Shown one piece after another: positions 32,991-45,329 of a DNA stretch of 64,000 nucleotides. The notes below the pieces were generated by a model, which did not search any database, was not told where the DNA came from, and saw nothing but the letters and a program-made list of their open reading frames with translations. Position 1 is the stretch's first letter. Every line of letters begins with the position of its first letter. Location: assembly GCF_000715075.1 (NCBI RefSeq), contig NC_134084.1:96700411-96764410 (forward strand), in the 5' to 3' direction. Origin of the DNA: Nicotiana tabacum (lineage: Eukaryota > Streptophyta > Magnoliopsida > Solanales > Solanaceae). Position numbers and translations under genes: made by a program.

Positions 32991-33589
32991 AGTTGCAACG
33001 CTCCTTGACGCATGAGCCTAAAATGCATGTTCCTACACTCTTGTCCTGCATGAGTCTAAACTGTGTACGACCCACCAAAAAAAGGGGGTCCACTAGGTTA
33101 AAAATCTCGAAAGAGGCGGCCTAGGCAAAAGTTAGGATATAAAACAATATAAAAATTAAAAAAAATCACCCATAGAGTTTCATTCTGAGTTTAGTCGCAT
33201 AAGTTCAAAATATACACAATTCCCTAATCGTTATTCGAATAAAGTACGATGTAATGTGATCCGTTCAATCAGCGCTTGCAAATCGATATGGGATGTCATT
33301 CTTCTATTAAACTTTGGATCCCATTTGATTTAAAGGGGGCAAGTCGCTATGGTAAATTGGTGTCTTCAATGAAATAATTATAGTCTTTTAGGAGGCTACA
33401 AAGTATTTGCATTGAAGTTTAGGGATTCGCTCTATCTTCATATTCTCATAACCTTCAAGTTTGTTGGTCTTCAAGCCTTTCACTGCCATAAAACAAAAAA
33501 AAAAGGAAGAAAAATGAGGCACCAAAAGGGAACACAAGTATAAGAAGAAAGATTGCCTGGCACAATGTTCCAAATTCAGTGAGACTTGA

Positions 33590-34600
33590 ACCCAAGATAT
33601 TTATGAGAATAGAGCTCTTGAATTTCGATTGATAGCAAGAAAAGTGTATTTTTCTCCCGAGGCTTCCATACCAAAACATAAAAGTTTTGAAGAAGTCATG
33701 CCAATTCGGAACTGTCAGTATATAGAATTCCGATGTTGATTTCAAAACATTATATGAAACTATCCTTAAGGTATTAAATCCTACATTTTGGACATGTTTT
33801 AGATTTTTACGTCTTATTTTCAAGAAACTGAATGCTTCGTGATTTCAACATTCCTACCTCAAGATATAAAAGTTTTGATGAAGTCACGCAAGTTTGAAAT
33901 CGTCGGCGTGTCGGAATTTTATGTTGACTTTGAAATATTATTTGAAACTATCCTTAAAGATTAAATCTTGCAATTTGGGTATGGCTTAGATTTTGAACTT
34001 TAGTTTTTGATAAATCAAACAGTTCATCATTTCGATGATCCTACACTAATATACAAATATTTTATTGAAGTTGAACAAATCTAAAACTATCAACGTGTTG
34101 GAACCTAAAGTTAATTTCAAAATATTATCTGGGATGATTTTGAAGGTGTTTGATTCTTAATTTTGGGAATACCTTAGATCTTGAAGTCTAGTTTTCATTA
34201 AATTAAGTGGTTCATGATTTTGACATTTCTACTCCAAGATACAATTTTTTTGGTCAAGCTGCACAAATCTGAAACTATCAATGCGTCGGAATTTAAAGTT
34301 AGATTCAAAATAATATCTGAAAGGATTCTCAAAGTGTTTGATTCCGGATTTTGGATATGTCTTGGATTTTGAAGTCTAGTTTTCATGAAATTAAATGGTT
34401 CATAATTTTGACGTTTCTACACCAATATATTAATTTTTTGGTGAGACCGCGCAAATCTGAAATTTTCAACATGGTGGAATCTAAAGCTGGGGAGATAAGA
34501 AGGTGCTCGATTTTAAGTTTTGGATATGTTTTAGATATTGAAGTCTAATTTTCGAAATATAAAATGTTTGTTATTTGGACTCTCTCATAGCAAGATATGA
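33590..34600. repeat. About 187-bp diverged tandem repeat, about five copies
   Basis: The word TT-ATTTTGAC-TT-CTAC recurs near 33839, 34024, 34210 and 34397. Other shared words are AAATCTGAAACTATCAA and TTTTGGATATG-CTT-GAT. It lies between integrase and LTR, where Tat elements are known to form tandem repeats. Confidence 0.72.
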
Positions 34601-34686
34601 ATCTTTTATTACAAGCGCATAAAGCTAATAATGGTAAATGCGACTAAGATAAAAGTTGGACAAAGTAAAGCAAAAGAGAAGCAATC

Positions 34687-35115
34687 TCTCCGATAGTCGG
34701 TCCACCTTGAGAGTAATTTCTCCGATAATCGGGTCACCTTGAGAGTAATCTCTTCGATAGTCAGGTCACCTTGAGAGTAATCTCTCTGATAGTCGGGACA
34801 CCCTGAGAGTAATCTCTCTGATATTCGGGCTACCTTGAGAGTAATGTCTACGATAGTCGGGTCACCTTGAGAATAATCTCTCCGATAGTTGGGTCACCTT
34901 GAGAGTAATCTCTCCGATAGTCGGGCCACCCTAAGAGTAATCTCTCCGATAGTCGGGTCACATTGAGAGTAATCTCTCTGATAGTCAGGCCATCTTGAGA
35001 GTAATCTCTCCGATAGTTGGGTCATCTTGACACTAATCTCTCTGATAATCGGGCCACATTGAGAGTAATCTCTCCGATAATCGGGCCACATTGAGAGTAA
35101 TCTCTCCGATATTTG
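34687..35115. repeat. 32-bp minisatellite, about 13 copies
   Basis: CGATAGTCGGG-CACCTTGAGAGTAATCTCT repeats every 32 bases (CGATA at 34691, 34723, 34755 and on to about 35107) with a few substitutions per copy. There is no unique spacer between units. Confidence 0.9.
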
Positions 35116-35646
35116 GACGGAAAAAAGTACTCATCCCCTCGTACCCTAAGATTGTCTTCTCTATGCATGGATTATCTCGTTAAACAAGAATACATCCTTC
35201 TTTTTTGACCTACAAAAATGCCAAAAAGGATAACAAAAGAAGAAAAGCACAAGAAAAAAAATTACCTTCGCGTTAATGCTTCTGAGTCTACAAAATTAGA
35301 CTCAAACGGATTGCAAATACTGCGAATTGCTGCTCAACAAATACAAGTGCATGGTTTTATATAGATCTTTGGAAGAGGATGTTAAAATGATGCTTCCGAT
35401 GTGAGATTATGTAAGGAAAGGCAGCAGTAATGTGATAGTTTTCCTTCTCCTATGAGAATTGAAATCCTTTTCCTATTTTGTCTACTTATGCGCTAGTTTT
35501 AGTCCTATTATCGGTGTATTATCCTATAATCAAGGGTCACAATGCCAATATGCCATGGAATTATTCAGTTAATTCCATGTGGGTCCATAGGATAAGAAAG
35601 ATATCTTTGTTGAATATTATATTAAAGGCTTAGTAGTAAGAATATT
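35116..35646. other. Non-genic stretch of the Ogre-like 3' region
   Basis: No gene or repeat is obvious. It ends with AAGAATATT (35638-35646), the left target copy of the next element. Confidence 0.5.
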
Positions 35647-37122
35647 GAGGAATTTTCAGAAATGACTATTGTTTAGTGGCTACTAACTTCCTATAGCTAC
35701 TATATAAATAATTACTTTCCATAGCTACCTTTTAGTTGTTATGGTAACGTATTCGATGTATTCGAGCTACTGTATTCATGAATACAATAGCAAAAATTGG
35801 CTAAAAAATAGGGCAATCCAGCTATCAGCCGCTGTATTCACATGTATTCATACCATGTATTCATGAATACAACATAATAATAGGTCTCTCTAGTTGTTTA
35901 ATAATGAAAAGCTGCTAATTTAATGGGATACTCTCCTAATATAACTCACCTAAATCAATTATAACACACAATATTATCAATCCAATTAATGAGAAGTTTT
36001 GTCAGACGCTAAACACAAAAAAACAGAGCATTCTTTAGAGTTTCAGTCCCTCTTTTTTTCTGATACAGTTCGATTTTTTTTCTAATATTGTTCGAGGTTC
36101 TGCTCGGAATTGATACAAGTATCTACAGAAATATTTTGAATTTCAATTTTTTGTATATGAATACAACATGTATCTATACCAGATACAACTTGTAATAGTA
36201 ACCTACTGCCTGCATATTTCATAATAAACCTAGTGCTTGTATTCTGTTGTATCTAACAATTGTGTTCAATATATTCAAGTTTATTTTTGTATTCACAATA
36301 TTCAATATAGTTAGATTAAAAATACAGATGAATACAATTAGATTGAATGCATAACTAATTCATCAATAATATTAAAATAATAGAACTAACAATCTATTTA
36401 AAAATATTATTTTAAGAACTCAAATACATATGAATACATCTAAAGACAACAGTCAAAAATTACAGTACAAAATAAAAATCAGTGTATGCCTTATCGAATA
36501 CATATAAATACATCTAAATATAAGAAATGAAAACCATTATAGAAACTAAAAATCAATGTATGCGGACTCGAATACAAATTCCTCTTGAGTGATGAACCTA
36601 CAAATACAAATTCCTCTTGAGTGGTTTGAAAATCAAAAGATGGCCCTTCGAAATTGAATGTTTTAGTGGGTATTCTGCAAACTTTAATGAATTCTGGTAC
36701 AAATCAAAGGAGAGAAAGAGATAAAGAGGAATGAAATACCTGAGAGAGAAAGTCAGAGCAATCTCCTTCTGGAGAAACCCCTCCAGAAATGGAATCGATA
36801 CCCCAGCGGTGAAGATTTTCATTTTCAATCAATCACTAGATGGCTATTTCACGATGCTTCTCTAATTGGGAAGAAAACTGCGCTATGAGAGAGATTGTGG
36901 AGAGAGAACTTTGATACTATACGGTGAGTTTGGGAGAGAAAAAACTGAAAGAAGGAGAGAGAAAAATATTAGATAGCGTATTTAATGGCTTAACGGTAGA
37001 AAGTGACCATAAATACATATTTTTCCAAAAACTAAAAGGTAGCTATAGAAAATAATATTTTAAAAGGGTTTTTAATTATAGTAAATAAGGTGTAAAGCTT
37101 TGCTATAAGAGGTAAAATTTCC
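35647..37122. mobile_element. Probable non-autonomous Mutator-like element
   Basis: A 1476-bp block sits between two 9-bp copies of AAGAATATT (35638-35646, 37123-37131). Its ends are loosely inverted: the left has GAATTTTCAGAAATGACTAT, and the right, read in reverse, has GGAAATTTTACCTCTTATAG. Further in, TATAGCTACCTTTTAGT is inverted on both sides (about 35715 and 37035). A 9-bp duplication is the hallmark of Mutator-like elements. Repeated TGTATTCATGAATACA words fill the middle. There is no transposase. A 76-residue minus frame at 36828-36598 could be a captured exon, but I cannot name it. Confidence 0.55.
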
Positions 37123-37341
37123 AAGAATATTCCACAAGTAAAAGTAGAGGTGTTTTGAGGTTGGCATACTATATTTTGAAATTGCACTTTGGCAAGAAAA
37201 CATCATGCCAACTGATTGAAAATTATGATTTTGTAATAATTCTAGGAAGAAGTCATGTAAAAATATGTGCTCTAAAGTGTATTATGAGATACTTCAAGCC
37301 TAGCTTCGGAGGTTTGGCGATTTTATACCCCAACAAGCCTT

Positions 37342-37351
37342 GAAGTAGGGG
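37342..37351 (+). other. Polypurine tract of the plus-strand Ogre-like element
   Basis: GAAGTAGGGG lies four bases before the LTR start TGTAGGCAT. Confidence 0.55.
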
Positions 37352-37837
37352 TATTTGTAGGCATATAAAATTTTATTAAAATTAAATCCATAAACTAATT
37401 TGGACTATATTTTAAATTCAAGATATATTGGTCTAAATAAATATTATGGGCTAATATAATTAAATTTATTATATAAGTCCAATATATAGAAATTAAATAA
37501 ATAAGTCTTAATCCATTGGGCTAGCACATTTAATTGAGCTAAAGTGATGAGCCCACTTCATTAATCCCAAGATGTCATCTTCCTAGAGCCCCAGTTTGGC
37601 GCCACATGTCATATGACGTGGCACACCAAGTCCAGCGGAAGAGCCAATAGGATCATGCCACGTGTCAAAATGATAAGGCATGCCAAGTCACATTAAAAGT
37701 CTAATGAAATCGTGCCACATGTGCAAGTGACATGTTCTGACCAATCAAATGTGGTCTTGTCACACTTTGATTTGATTAGTCGGAAAGAGTTTGTTCTTAT
37801 CATAACTCTTCCCTGCCACAACTATAAATAAGGGTCT

Positions 37838-40729
37838 TGTGATGATCCGACCAGTCGTCTCATGAGTTACCGCTCCGTTTTCCCCATTTCTACTTCTTTA
37901 TGCTTCGTTATCCGTGTTTTATGGTATCGGGTTGGTCGGATCGAGTCCGGGATGATTTTGATATGATTTGAGACACTTAGTCTCTTTTAAAGAAGTTTGA
38001 GTTGGAAAAGTCAACCGGATGTTGACTTATGTGTTAGAGGGCTCAAATGTGAGTTTCGATGGTTCAGTTAGCTTCGGGAGGTGATTTGTGACTTAGGAGT
38101 TTGATCGGAATGGGTTTTGGAGGTTCGGAGTAGAATCAGGCTCGAATTGGCGAAGTTGATATTTTGGCGATTTCCGGTTGATAGGCGAGATTTAGATATA
38201 GGGGTTGGAATGGAATTCCGAGAGTTGCAATAGTTCCGTTGTGTCATTTGGGATGTGTGTGCAAAATTTCAGGTCATTCGGACGTGGTTTGGTTGGGTTT
38301 TTGATCAAAAGCGGACTTCAGAAGATTTTTGAAACTTAGGCTTGAATCCGAGGTGTTTTGGTTGATTTGGTGTTGCTTGAAGTGTTTTGATGATTGGAAC
38401 AAGTTTGAATAAGGTATTGGGTCATGTTGGTGCTTTTGGTTGAGGTCCCGGGGGGCCTAGGGATGATTTCGGGTGGTCGTCGGAGAAGTTGAAAGGTTAC
38501 TGCAGCTGCTGAGATTTTTCTGCTTCTGGTGTTTTCGCACCTGCAGTTTGGGGACCGCAGGTGCAGCGTCACACGTGCGGATGGGGAGGCGCAGATGTGG
38601 AATGGAGAGGTAGAGTCAGGAACCGTAGATATGGTAGAGGAGCCGCACCTACGGAGTCGCAGATGCGACGAGTGGATCGCAGATCCGGTATTTGGTCCGT
38701 TAAGTTATTTCCGCAGAAGCGGAGGATGGACCGCAAATGCAGTACCACAGAAGTGGGTTTTGGACCGCAAATGCGGGCACCCCTAGGCAGAATATATATA
38801 AGCTTTCCTTCGCAATTTTTGAAGGTTTTCACCACTATTAACTTCGGCTTGGGAGCTTTTGGACGATTTGGAAGAGGGATTTCAACGGAGCTTCGTTAAG
38901 GTAAGGATTTTGGACCTAAAACACATTTTTATGGTAGTATTTCGTGGATTAAAGCTGTAATTAAAGGGCTAAAAATGGAGGATTAGGGCTTGAGTTTAAG
39001 AGGCCTTTAAAAGAGGATTTGAGGGGTGATTTGGACTCCGATTTTAGTATTCTTGATATGTATGAACTCGTGCGGAGATGACGAATCTATTGATGTAAAA
39101 ATTTCAGAATTTCAAGACGTGGGCCCGGGGGTCAGGTTTTGGTAATTTCGGGATTTGTGCTTTTCACTTGGGCTTCATTCCCTTAGCATATTTTGACGTC
39201 CTCGTTCTGATTTTTGATAGATTCGATGCGCGTGGAGGCCGATTCGAGGGGCAAAGGCGTCGCGGAGTAGTATTTTCACCGGTTTGAGGTAAGTAACCAT
39301 TGTAAATCTGGAACTGAGGGTACAAAACCCCGGTAATTGACTTGTTTTGATAAATACGGTGACGCACATGCTAGGTGACGGGCGTGTGGGCGTGCACCGA
39401 TAGGGATTGTGACTTGGTCCATCCCGTAGCGACTATTAAGTCGCGTGTTTGATTTGGAATCTTATATTATTCCGCACTTTAGTCATTTATACTGTATTAT
39501 GGGTTGTATGCCATGTTTGGGGCCTTGTGCCGACCTGTTGAGACCCTTAGGGGCATTTTGACTATTTTTCCTCACTTTACTTGCTAGAGCAAATCCTCAG
39601 TCATGTTTTACCTGCTTAAATGTATAAAACTGGTTTTATTACTCTACTCCCAATTGTGAGGACTATTTGGGCTGAGTTCCCTAATTTCCATTGTTGTGTC
39701 CGAGAGGCTGTGAGGTTAAAGACCAAGAGTGGTTGAGAACCCAATTGTGACGATAATTATATATGTGAGTTATGGATCGGGCTGCACGCCGCAACAATAC
39801 TTATATGGATCGGGCTGCATGCCACAGCGATATATATATTGGATCGGGCTGCATGCCGCAGCGATATGACGCTTGGGCTATAGGAGCTCCTCCGAAGTCT
39901 ATATACCCCAGTGAGCGTAGTCGACTATAAATTACGGATCGAGCTGCACGCCGCAACGGTTACTATGATTTCTATTATTATGAGATACTAATGAGCCGAG
40001 TGCTGAGAATGAGAGCTGTGTGACGAGAGTCGAGTCACAAGTGACTAAGAGGCTGCCCGAGGGGCTATATTCTGAGTGATTCCTTGCCCGAGAGGCCTTG
40101 TTATGATGTTTTCACTGATTTTACTCTTCTTTTAAATAAGCCTCTGTTTGATATACTGCTAAGTATTTGATTCCAACTGTTTAAACTGGAAATGTGATTT
40201 TAAACTGTAAAGATGACCTGATATTCTATTGATTATTCAGTTATGTATTTTTGAACTGCTCGTCACTGCTTTCAGCCCTTATTTACTCTAGTTACTTACT
40301 GAGTTAGCGTACTCACGTTACTCCTTGCACCTTGTGTGCAGATCCAGGTGCCCGAGCGACCGAGTGAGGGCTTTCAGCTGTTCAATATTTGACGGAGACT
40401 TCGAGGTAGCTTCATGGCGTCCGCAGCCCTGTTCTCTCCCTCCTATCTTATTATTTTTCCGCATTTCCTAGACTATTGATGTATTAGGTATTCAGACTTG
40501 TATTAGAGGCTCTAGACTCGTGACACCAGATTGTTGGGGCTGTGTAGTTTATTGTTATTTTGACTTTCCGCATAACTTTGTTGCCGTAATACTTATAATG
40601 AATTTGGTATCTAAAACTTGCGTCAGAAAAATGGCTTAATGTTATTAGAAAGAGGGTTGTGTTTATTGATTAGTTGGTTGCCTAGTAATGTGATAGGCGC
40701 CATCACGACCAGTATTTGGGGTCGTGATA
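37838..40729 (+). mobile_element. Solo LTR of a Tekay-type element
   Basis: 2892 bp, similar along its length to the LTRs at 13180 and 21246 and nearly the same size as the first. It starts TGTGATGATCCGACC and ends GTCGTGATA (the final CA has become TA). GGTCT is duplicated at 37833-37837 and 40730-40734. No internal sequence remains, so the two LTRs of a full element recombined. It has TATATATA at 38793-38800 and four copies of a GGATCGGGCTGCATGCCGCA-like unit at 39775-39965. Confidence 0.9.
38535..38785. repeat. Array of CCGCA-N-TGCGG motifs in the solo LTR
   Basis: Words such as ACCGCAGGTGCAG, GACCGCAAATGCGG and TCGCAGATGCGACG recur about ten times and end just before the TATA box at 38793. 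They occupy the place taken by TTCGCGAA-type words in the other Tekay LTRs. Confidence 0.65.
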
Positions 40730-41145
40730 GGTCTTCATAACCCAGAAAAGATACTAGAAGTTATAACAAGAAGCAAAAGAGAGCTCGTGGATCAAACGCT
40801 GCAAATTCCTCCATAAGCTTCAAGCAATCAAGTTCAAGTTCAAGAATCAAGTTCAAGCTTAAGAAAGAACAACAAATCAAGCTCAAGCTCAAGAACCAAG
40901 AACAAATCAAGGTTCAAGAAGTACGAGTTCAAATCAAAGTTCGTACTAGTTGAATTCAAGATCATTGTTCGTGGCAACAACTACATATTCAAGATCAAGC
41001 TCAAAGGCCCTTGAATTTATTTACTATTGAAAAGATGAATCAGAGGATCTATAGAGATTGTACACTCAATTATTTGAAATCAAATACTAGGATTGTTGCA
41101 ATATGATCTCGATTTTATTTTACTGGCGCAAATTTATTGTCTACA

Positions 41146-42890
41146 TATACGTCCATGTGCAAAATCACTATACGAACCTATTGAAACCATCAAATCCCAA
41201 TTTCGAGGTCGTTTACTCAAAAGTCAAACCTTGGTCAACTCTTCTAACTTAAATCTTCCAACTAGAGAATCACTCTACCAAGTCGATCTCGAACATCAGA
41301 TTCAACTACATACACAAATCATAATGCATTATATGAAGCTACTCAAAATCTCAACTTGTCAAACATAATATTAAAGCTCAAAACGACCTGCCAGATTATT
41401 ACATATACGCAGTTATACAAATGACTTAGTATAACAGAAAAACAGACGAGCATATCACACGATATACCACTATTAGTTGAAATACATGAAAAACAACAAA
41501 TAAAATTATCTTGTGTGGGGAAAACCATAAACTTTCTCATGTATTTTCTCAAATTTGAGTTGCGTTGTCACCTTCCATCTAAGAGTTCATGGACAGTTAG
41601 TCCCATAACAAATAGTTACGCTATTATGCACATATTCACAACATTCATAGTAACATATTTGAAGAGCCATAAGAAATCCCGAAGTCTGATAATACATAGT
41701 CTTCCTATCCAAAATTCTAGACACTGATTCCAAGGTAGCTTGGTATACATCTCTCCCCACGTATAACTATTAAAATTATCTTCCTCAACCAAGTCAAAAT
41801 AATCCTTGTCAAACTATTTTATATTTTTAATAGAAAAGAGGAAGGAGTTTATCATGTAGAACACTGTCATCTTCACAACATCTTCATTATATTCGGGCGT
41901 TTTATTAGGAACATAATGCTTAATATATTTCTTAGCAAAAGAAGGATAATCCACAAAATATTTTTCATGATTATTTTTTTTCCTTTAGATCAAGTAGGAC
42001 GCTTTACATCACCATTATATTTTAATCCAACCACACAAGCAAACCGAGACAAATTAAAATGTAACTTAACTTCATTGACAAGAAACTATATTTCATCCTT
42101 AACTTCTTTTTGAATCTCTATTATCAATAAAGAATATATCTATTGAGATTGTTATTTATTTTATGCAATTCCAGCAAATACCCAAAATAACTTACTTTAA
42201 AAAGCACAACTTGTGTTGCTGATAATATTCTTTCCAATTCATTAAAATTGTTAGAATTGAAAATGAATACCAAGTTTTAACTTACCATTTGTATTATGCT
42301 ACATTTAAAAAGAAACATGCATAAGTATATCCCATGATATCCAAACAAATTTATCATATATATCTTTTATTGTCCAATAAGTTAAACATACATATCTATT
42401 AGAGGAACTAGCTCTTAAAAAGTAAATGCTAACATACATAAAACTTTGAATAGATAAAAATAAAATAAAAAATTACCTTTGAAGCGGATTCGACATCCTT
42501 CTTATGACCAATACCATATTAAGAGACTTTTCTTTTGTTTTTTAGGTGCTGAATTAGTTTGAGGACCATCCATATCTCGTTAAGTATTTGAACTCAAAAA
42601 TTAAGCACACATTATTAACATTTTAATAATTTTAATAATAATCGATCATTAGCTTCTACTTTCTACCACCAAATAAAAATTTCAAACTTTAAATATTGAA
42701 AAACTATAATATTCAAGTAAAAACAATGGGAATATTTTACCAAGACAAGTCAAAGATATTCCGCCAAGAGCAGACCGGATACTACTTTCCACTTAGGATA
42801 AGTATATTCTTTTCTACATAAATCGACTCTTCAATTCGAATTACTCCCTCATCTCTGCAACTGAAATCTCCATTTCTTGCTTTATAACCT
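41146..42890. other. AT-rich stretch without a recognised gene
   Basis: Short frames only. Base composition and lack of motifs suggest old non-coding sequence. Confidence 0.5.
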
Positions 42891-42894
42891 GTTT

Positions 42895-43235
42895 GTCACA
42901 ACTTTTTTTTAGCCAAAAGTGTTTTTCTTTTTTTTGCCAAAAGCATTTTTGGCCAAAAATTTATGTGTTTGGTCAAGTTTTTGGAAGGAAAAAAAAATGA
43001 TTTTGAGGAGAAGCAGAAATAGTTTTGAAGAAGCAGAAAAAAATATTTTGAGAAAAATACATTTAGAACCAATTTTTTAAAGCTTGGTCAAATATTAATT
43101 GCTGCTCAAAAATGCTTTTCAATCTAATTAACCAAACAAAAACTATTTCTCACCAAAAATACTTTCAAGAAAAACACTTTCTAAAAAAAGCACTTGCCAA
43201 AATTAGATGATATTTGGAGCTTGGCTAAACGGCTA
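42895..43235. mobile_element. Foldback MITE
   Basis: The left half (AAGTGTTTTTCTT, GCATTTTTGGCCAAAAA, GTTTGGTCAAG) is mirrored by the right half (TTAACCAAACAAAAAC, CACCAAAAATAC, AAGAAAAACACTTT). The right end GCTTGGCTAAACGGCTATT resembles ends of common Solanaceae hAT-type MITEs. The left border and a target duplication are not clear. Confidence 0.55.
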
Positions 43236-44404
43236 TTAGTTAGCTACTACTACTACATTTGCAAAATTCTTCTTCCTCACAACCGACTCAGTCACCATTC
43301 CCTCCTGCTACGAGCAAAAACCCTAGATTCCTTTCTTTATCTGCTTCATGAAAAAAGAGGAATTTCAAGAGCTCTTTTGATTCATTGAGCTTTCTTTGGA
43401 AGCTAAAGTTTCTAAATTCTTTTTCTGTTACCTTATTGTGCATTAACTACTCAAGTTCACTGTATTCTTAACAACCTTCTAACTTGTTCTATAGAACAAG
43501 ACAAAGAGATGACATTCTTGCGTTTGAATTTTCATCGACTAATGCTTTCCATCCTTGAAAAGCATAAGAATTTATTGATTAATATTTATCTATTCAAATG
43601 TTTGCTTGTGTATGTACATAATCATGTGTAAGAGTACTGTTGATTCTGATCTCATATTTCAGTTGAGATCCTGGGTTGTAGTTTTGTATCATTAATCCTG
43701 TGGCTATTATAGTTAGAACTCTAACTCCCGATGTAATTTCCCTGATAGTTGTAGGTAATTTACACCAGAAAAGAGAACCTGTTTCTAGTTTCTTAATGAG
43801 GTTTTGGAGATTGAAATTAGATACAACGCCATAATTAATTTAGGCATCTCATATTTCAATTGAGACAACAAGAAGTCACACTTCAATAGAATTAAGGGCA
43901 GATGTCATTTTCTCAGTAAGTTCAGTGGAATAAATTAAGAGTAGAAGTTGCAAGTCAACTAAATTTAAGTGCATATATTATTCTCTCTCTAATACACAAA
44001 GGCTATAAAATGTATAAGCTAAATATTGGAAATATTCTGCTTTGATAGATTTATGAATTTAATTATACGACTCCATGGGATAAAACAAGCTGGTAATGTG
44101 GTACTCAGTGTGGGAATCTTCAAAATCCGATATTTCTAACAATAAAACACCTGTAGTACCCTATTTACTGGCGTGTATGTACACATTTTTGGGATGCATA
44201 CTGTTTTATTTGTACTTTCTTAAACCGGGGAATGTAATCATTTTTGTTTTTGTTGATACATCAGGGTGAACTTTCTTTTGATATGGATTCGTCTATTTGG
44301 GTCCACTTGAAAATCAAGGTTTCATAATCTTACACTCTAATTGGGTTTCTTCATGATTTTTTGGTAGAAAAAAGTGCTGACTGTCCTGACTTATTTAGTT
44401 ACAG

Positions 44405-44941
44405 ATGAAAGCAATTATACAGCAAGCACTTGGCAGTATAACTTGTATTTCAATGCACGGCTTGGTAAGTTCACATGTATAGCTCTTTTATTGTTCTTTT
44501 TGTTTGACATATCTCATCTATTTTAATTCACAGGCGTGATCGAGCAAGATGCTTTAAATGAGATATCTTGTCAGCAAGTTCTGAAGATACTGATGATATA
44601 CTGATGCTCCAGAGCCAATTGGCCTGTACCGATGAGAAATTGTCTGATATGTTCTTTGCTGCATTAGGTAAGCAACCTCCACTTCCAACCAAGAGGTTGT
44701 GAGTTCGAGTCTCCCCAAGAACAAGGTGGGAAGTTTTTGGAGGGAAGGATGTCAGGGGTCTATTTGGAAACAGCCTCTCTACCCCAGGGTAGGGGTAAGG
44801 TCTGCGTACACACTACCCTCCTCAGACCCCACTAAGTGGGATTATACTGGGTTGTTGTTGTTGTTGTTCTTTGCTGCATTAAATAAAAAGATTGATAACC
44901 TGGATAGTGTGCTAAGGGCCTTAAAGGATGAGAATGAGCAG
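44405..44941 (+). pseudogene. Exon fragments of an unidentified coiled-coil-like gene, interrupted by a SINE
   Basis: A 60-bp exon-like piece (44405-44464) between AG and GTAAG is followed by 44534-44941, which ends CAG before GTTTGC. The second piece reads DILSASSEDTDDILMLQSQL, then CTDEKLSDMFFAALNKKIDN and LDSVLRALKDENEQ once the SINE (44667-44881) is skipped. The heptad-like Leu spacing suggests a coiled coil. A TGA just before DILS, probably from CGA, and a doubtful junction to the first exon suggest decay. I cannot name the family. Confidence 0.5.
44667..44866 (+). mobile_element. TS-type SINE
   Basis: A 200-bp body starts GGTAAGCAACC and has a B-box-like GAGTTCGAGTC (about 44701-44711). 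It includes the typical AACAGCCTCTCTACCCC and GGTAAGGTCTGCGTACAC words and ends in (GTT)n. A 15-bp duplication TTCTTTGCTGCATTA flanks it (44652-44666, 44867-44881). TS SINEs are tRNA-derived, copied by LINE enzymes, and typical of Solanaceae. It landed inside an exon-like sequence. Confidence 0.93.
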
Positions 44942-45252
44942 GTTTGCTTTTTGAAATTATCACATGCATGTTGTTATCTATTGTTCACTTAAGTCAGTTT
45001 CCTTAATCAGTACATCCTCTACTAAATATTTGGTGTGTACTTGTATCCATAGTGCTAGTGGAATAGCCAACATTGGATGGCTTATGTTAGGTGGAAAAAA
45101 CCTGATGGCTACCTACATATTGAGCTTATGCTCATTACAATTGCATATAATGTTTTCAATATGTCAACCTATAGCCAAACCTGGTGTTGGAAGTTCAAAC
45201 CTGCCTAAAGAATGACCTAACAAATTGGAAGCGATAGACTTTCATATTTCAG

Positions 45253-45329
45253 AGGATATGAAGACTGTAAAATTCAAGGATAGTTTCACTATCCAGGCCA
45301 ATAATTCAGTCTTGGCATCTCAAGTTCAA
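45253..45329 (+). pseudogene. Exon-like piece of the unidentified gene
   Basis: After TTTCAG the sequence reads DMKTVKFKDSFTIQANNSV and LASQVQ and is followed by GTGAGA, so both splice sites look normal. A diverged copy lies at 48806-48890. A further piece at 45395-45491 (after TTTTAG) reads DGGMFTDIADFRNAIEKTSG to a stop. Confidence 0.45.

Larger units (their letters stand above)
37356..41145 (+). repeat. 3' LTR of the plus-strand Ogre-like element, split by a solo LTR
   Basis: It begins TGTAGGCATA after a purine tract and ends TTGTCTACA, so the ends mirror each other (TGTAG/CTACA). Without the nested solo LTR and its duplication it is about 893 bp. It has an AACTATAAATAAGG promoter-like word just before the nested insert (37818-37832). 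The last part is rich in CAAGTTCAAG and CAAGCTCAAG words (40790-41010). Confidence 0.62.

Noticed and set aside
34687..35115. Regular 32-bp repeats looking like a CRISPR array
   Set aside because: There are no unique spacers, the units abut, and the setting is a plant retrotransposon. It is a minisatellite.
36598..36828. Possible host gene inside the MULE
   Set aside because: Not listed as a gene: 76 residues only, no domain recognised. Kept as a question in the findings.
41093..41368. 91-residue plus frame
   Set aside because: It starts inside the Ogre-like LTR and has no similarity I know; probably chance.
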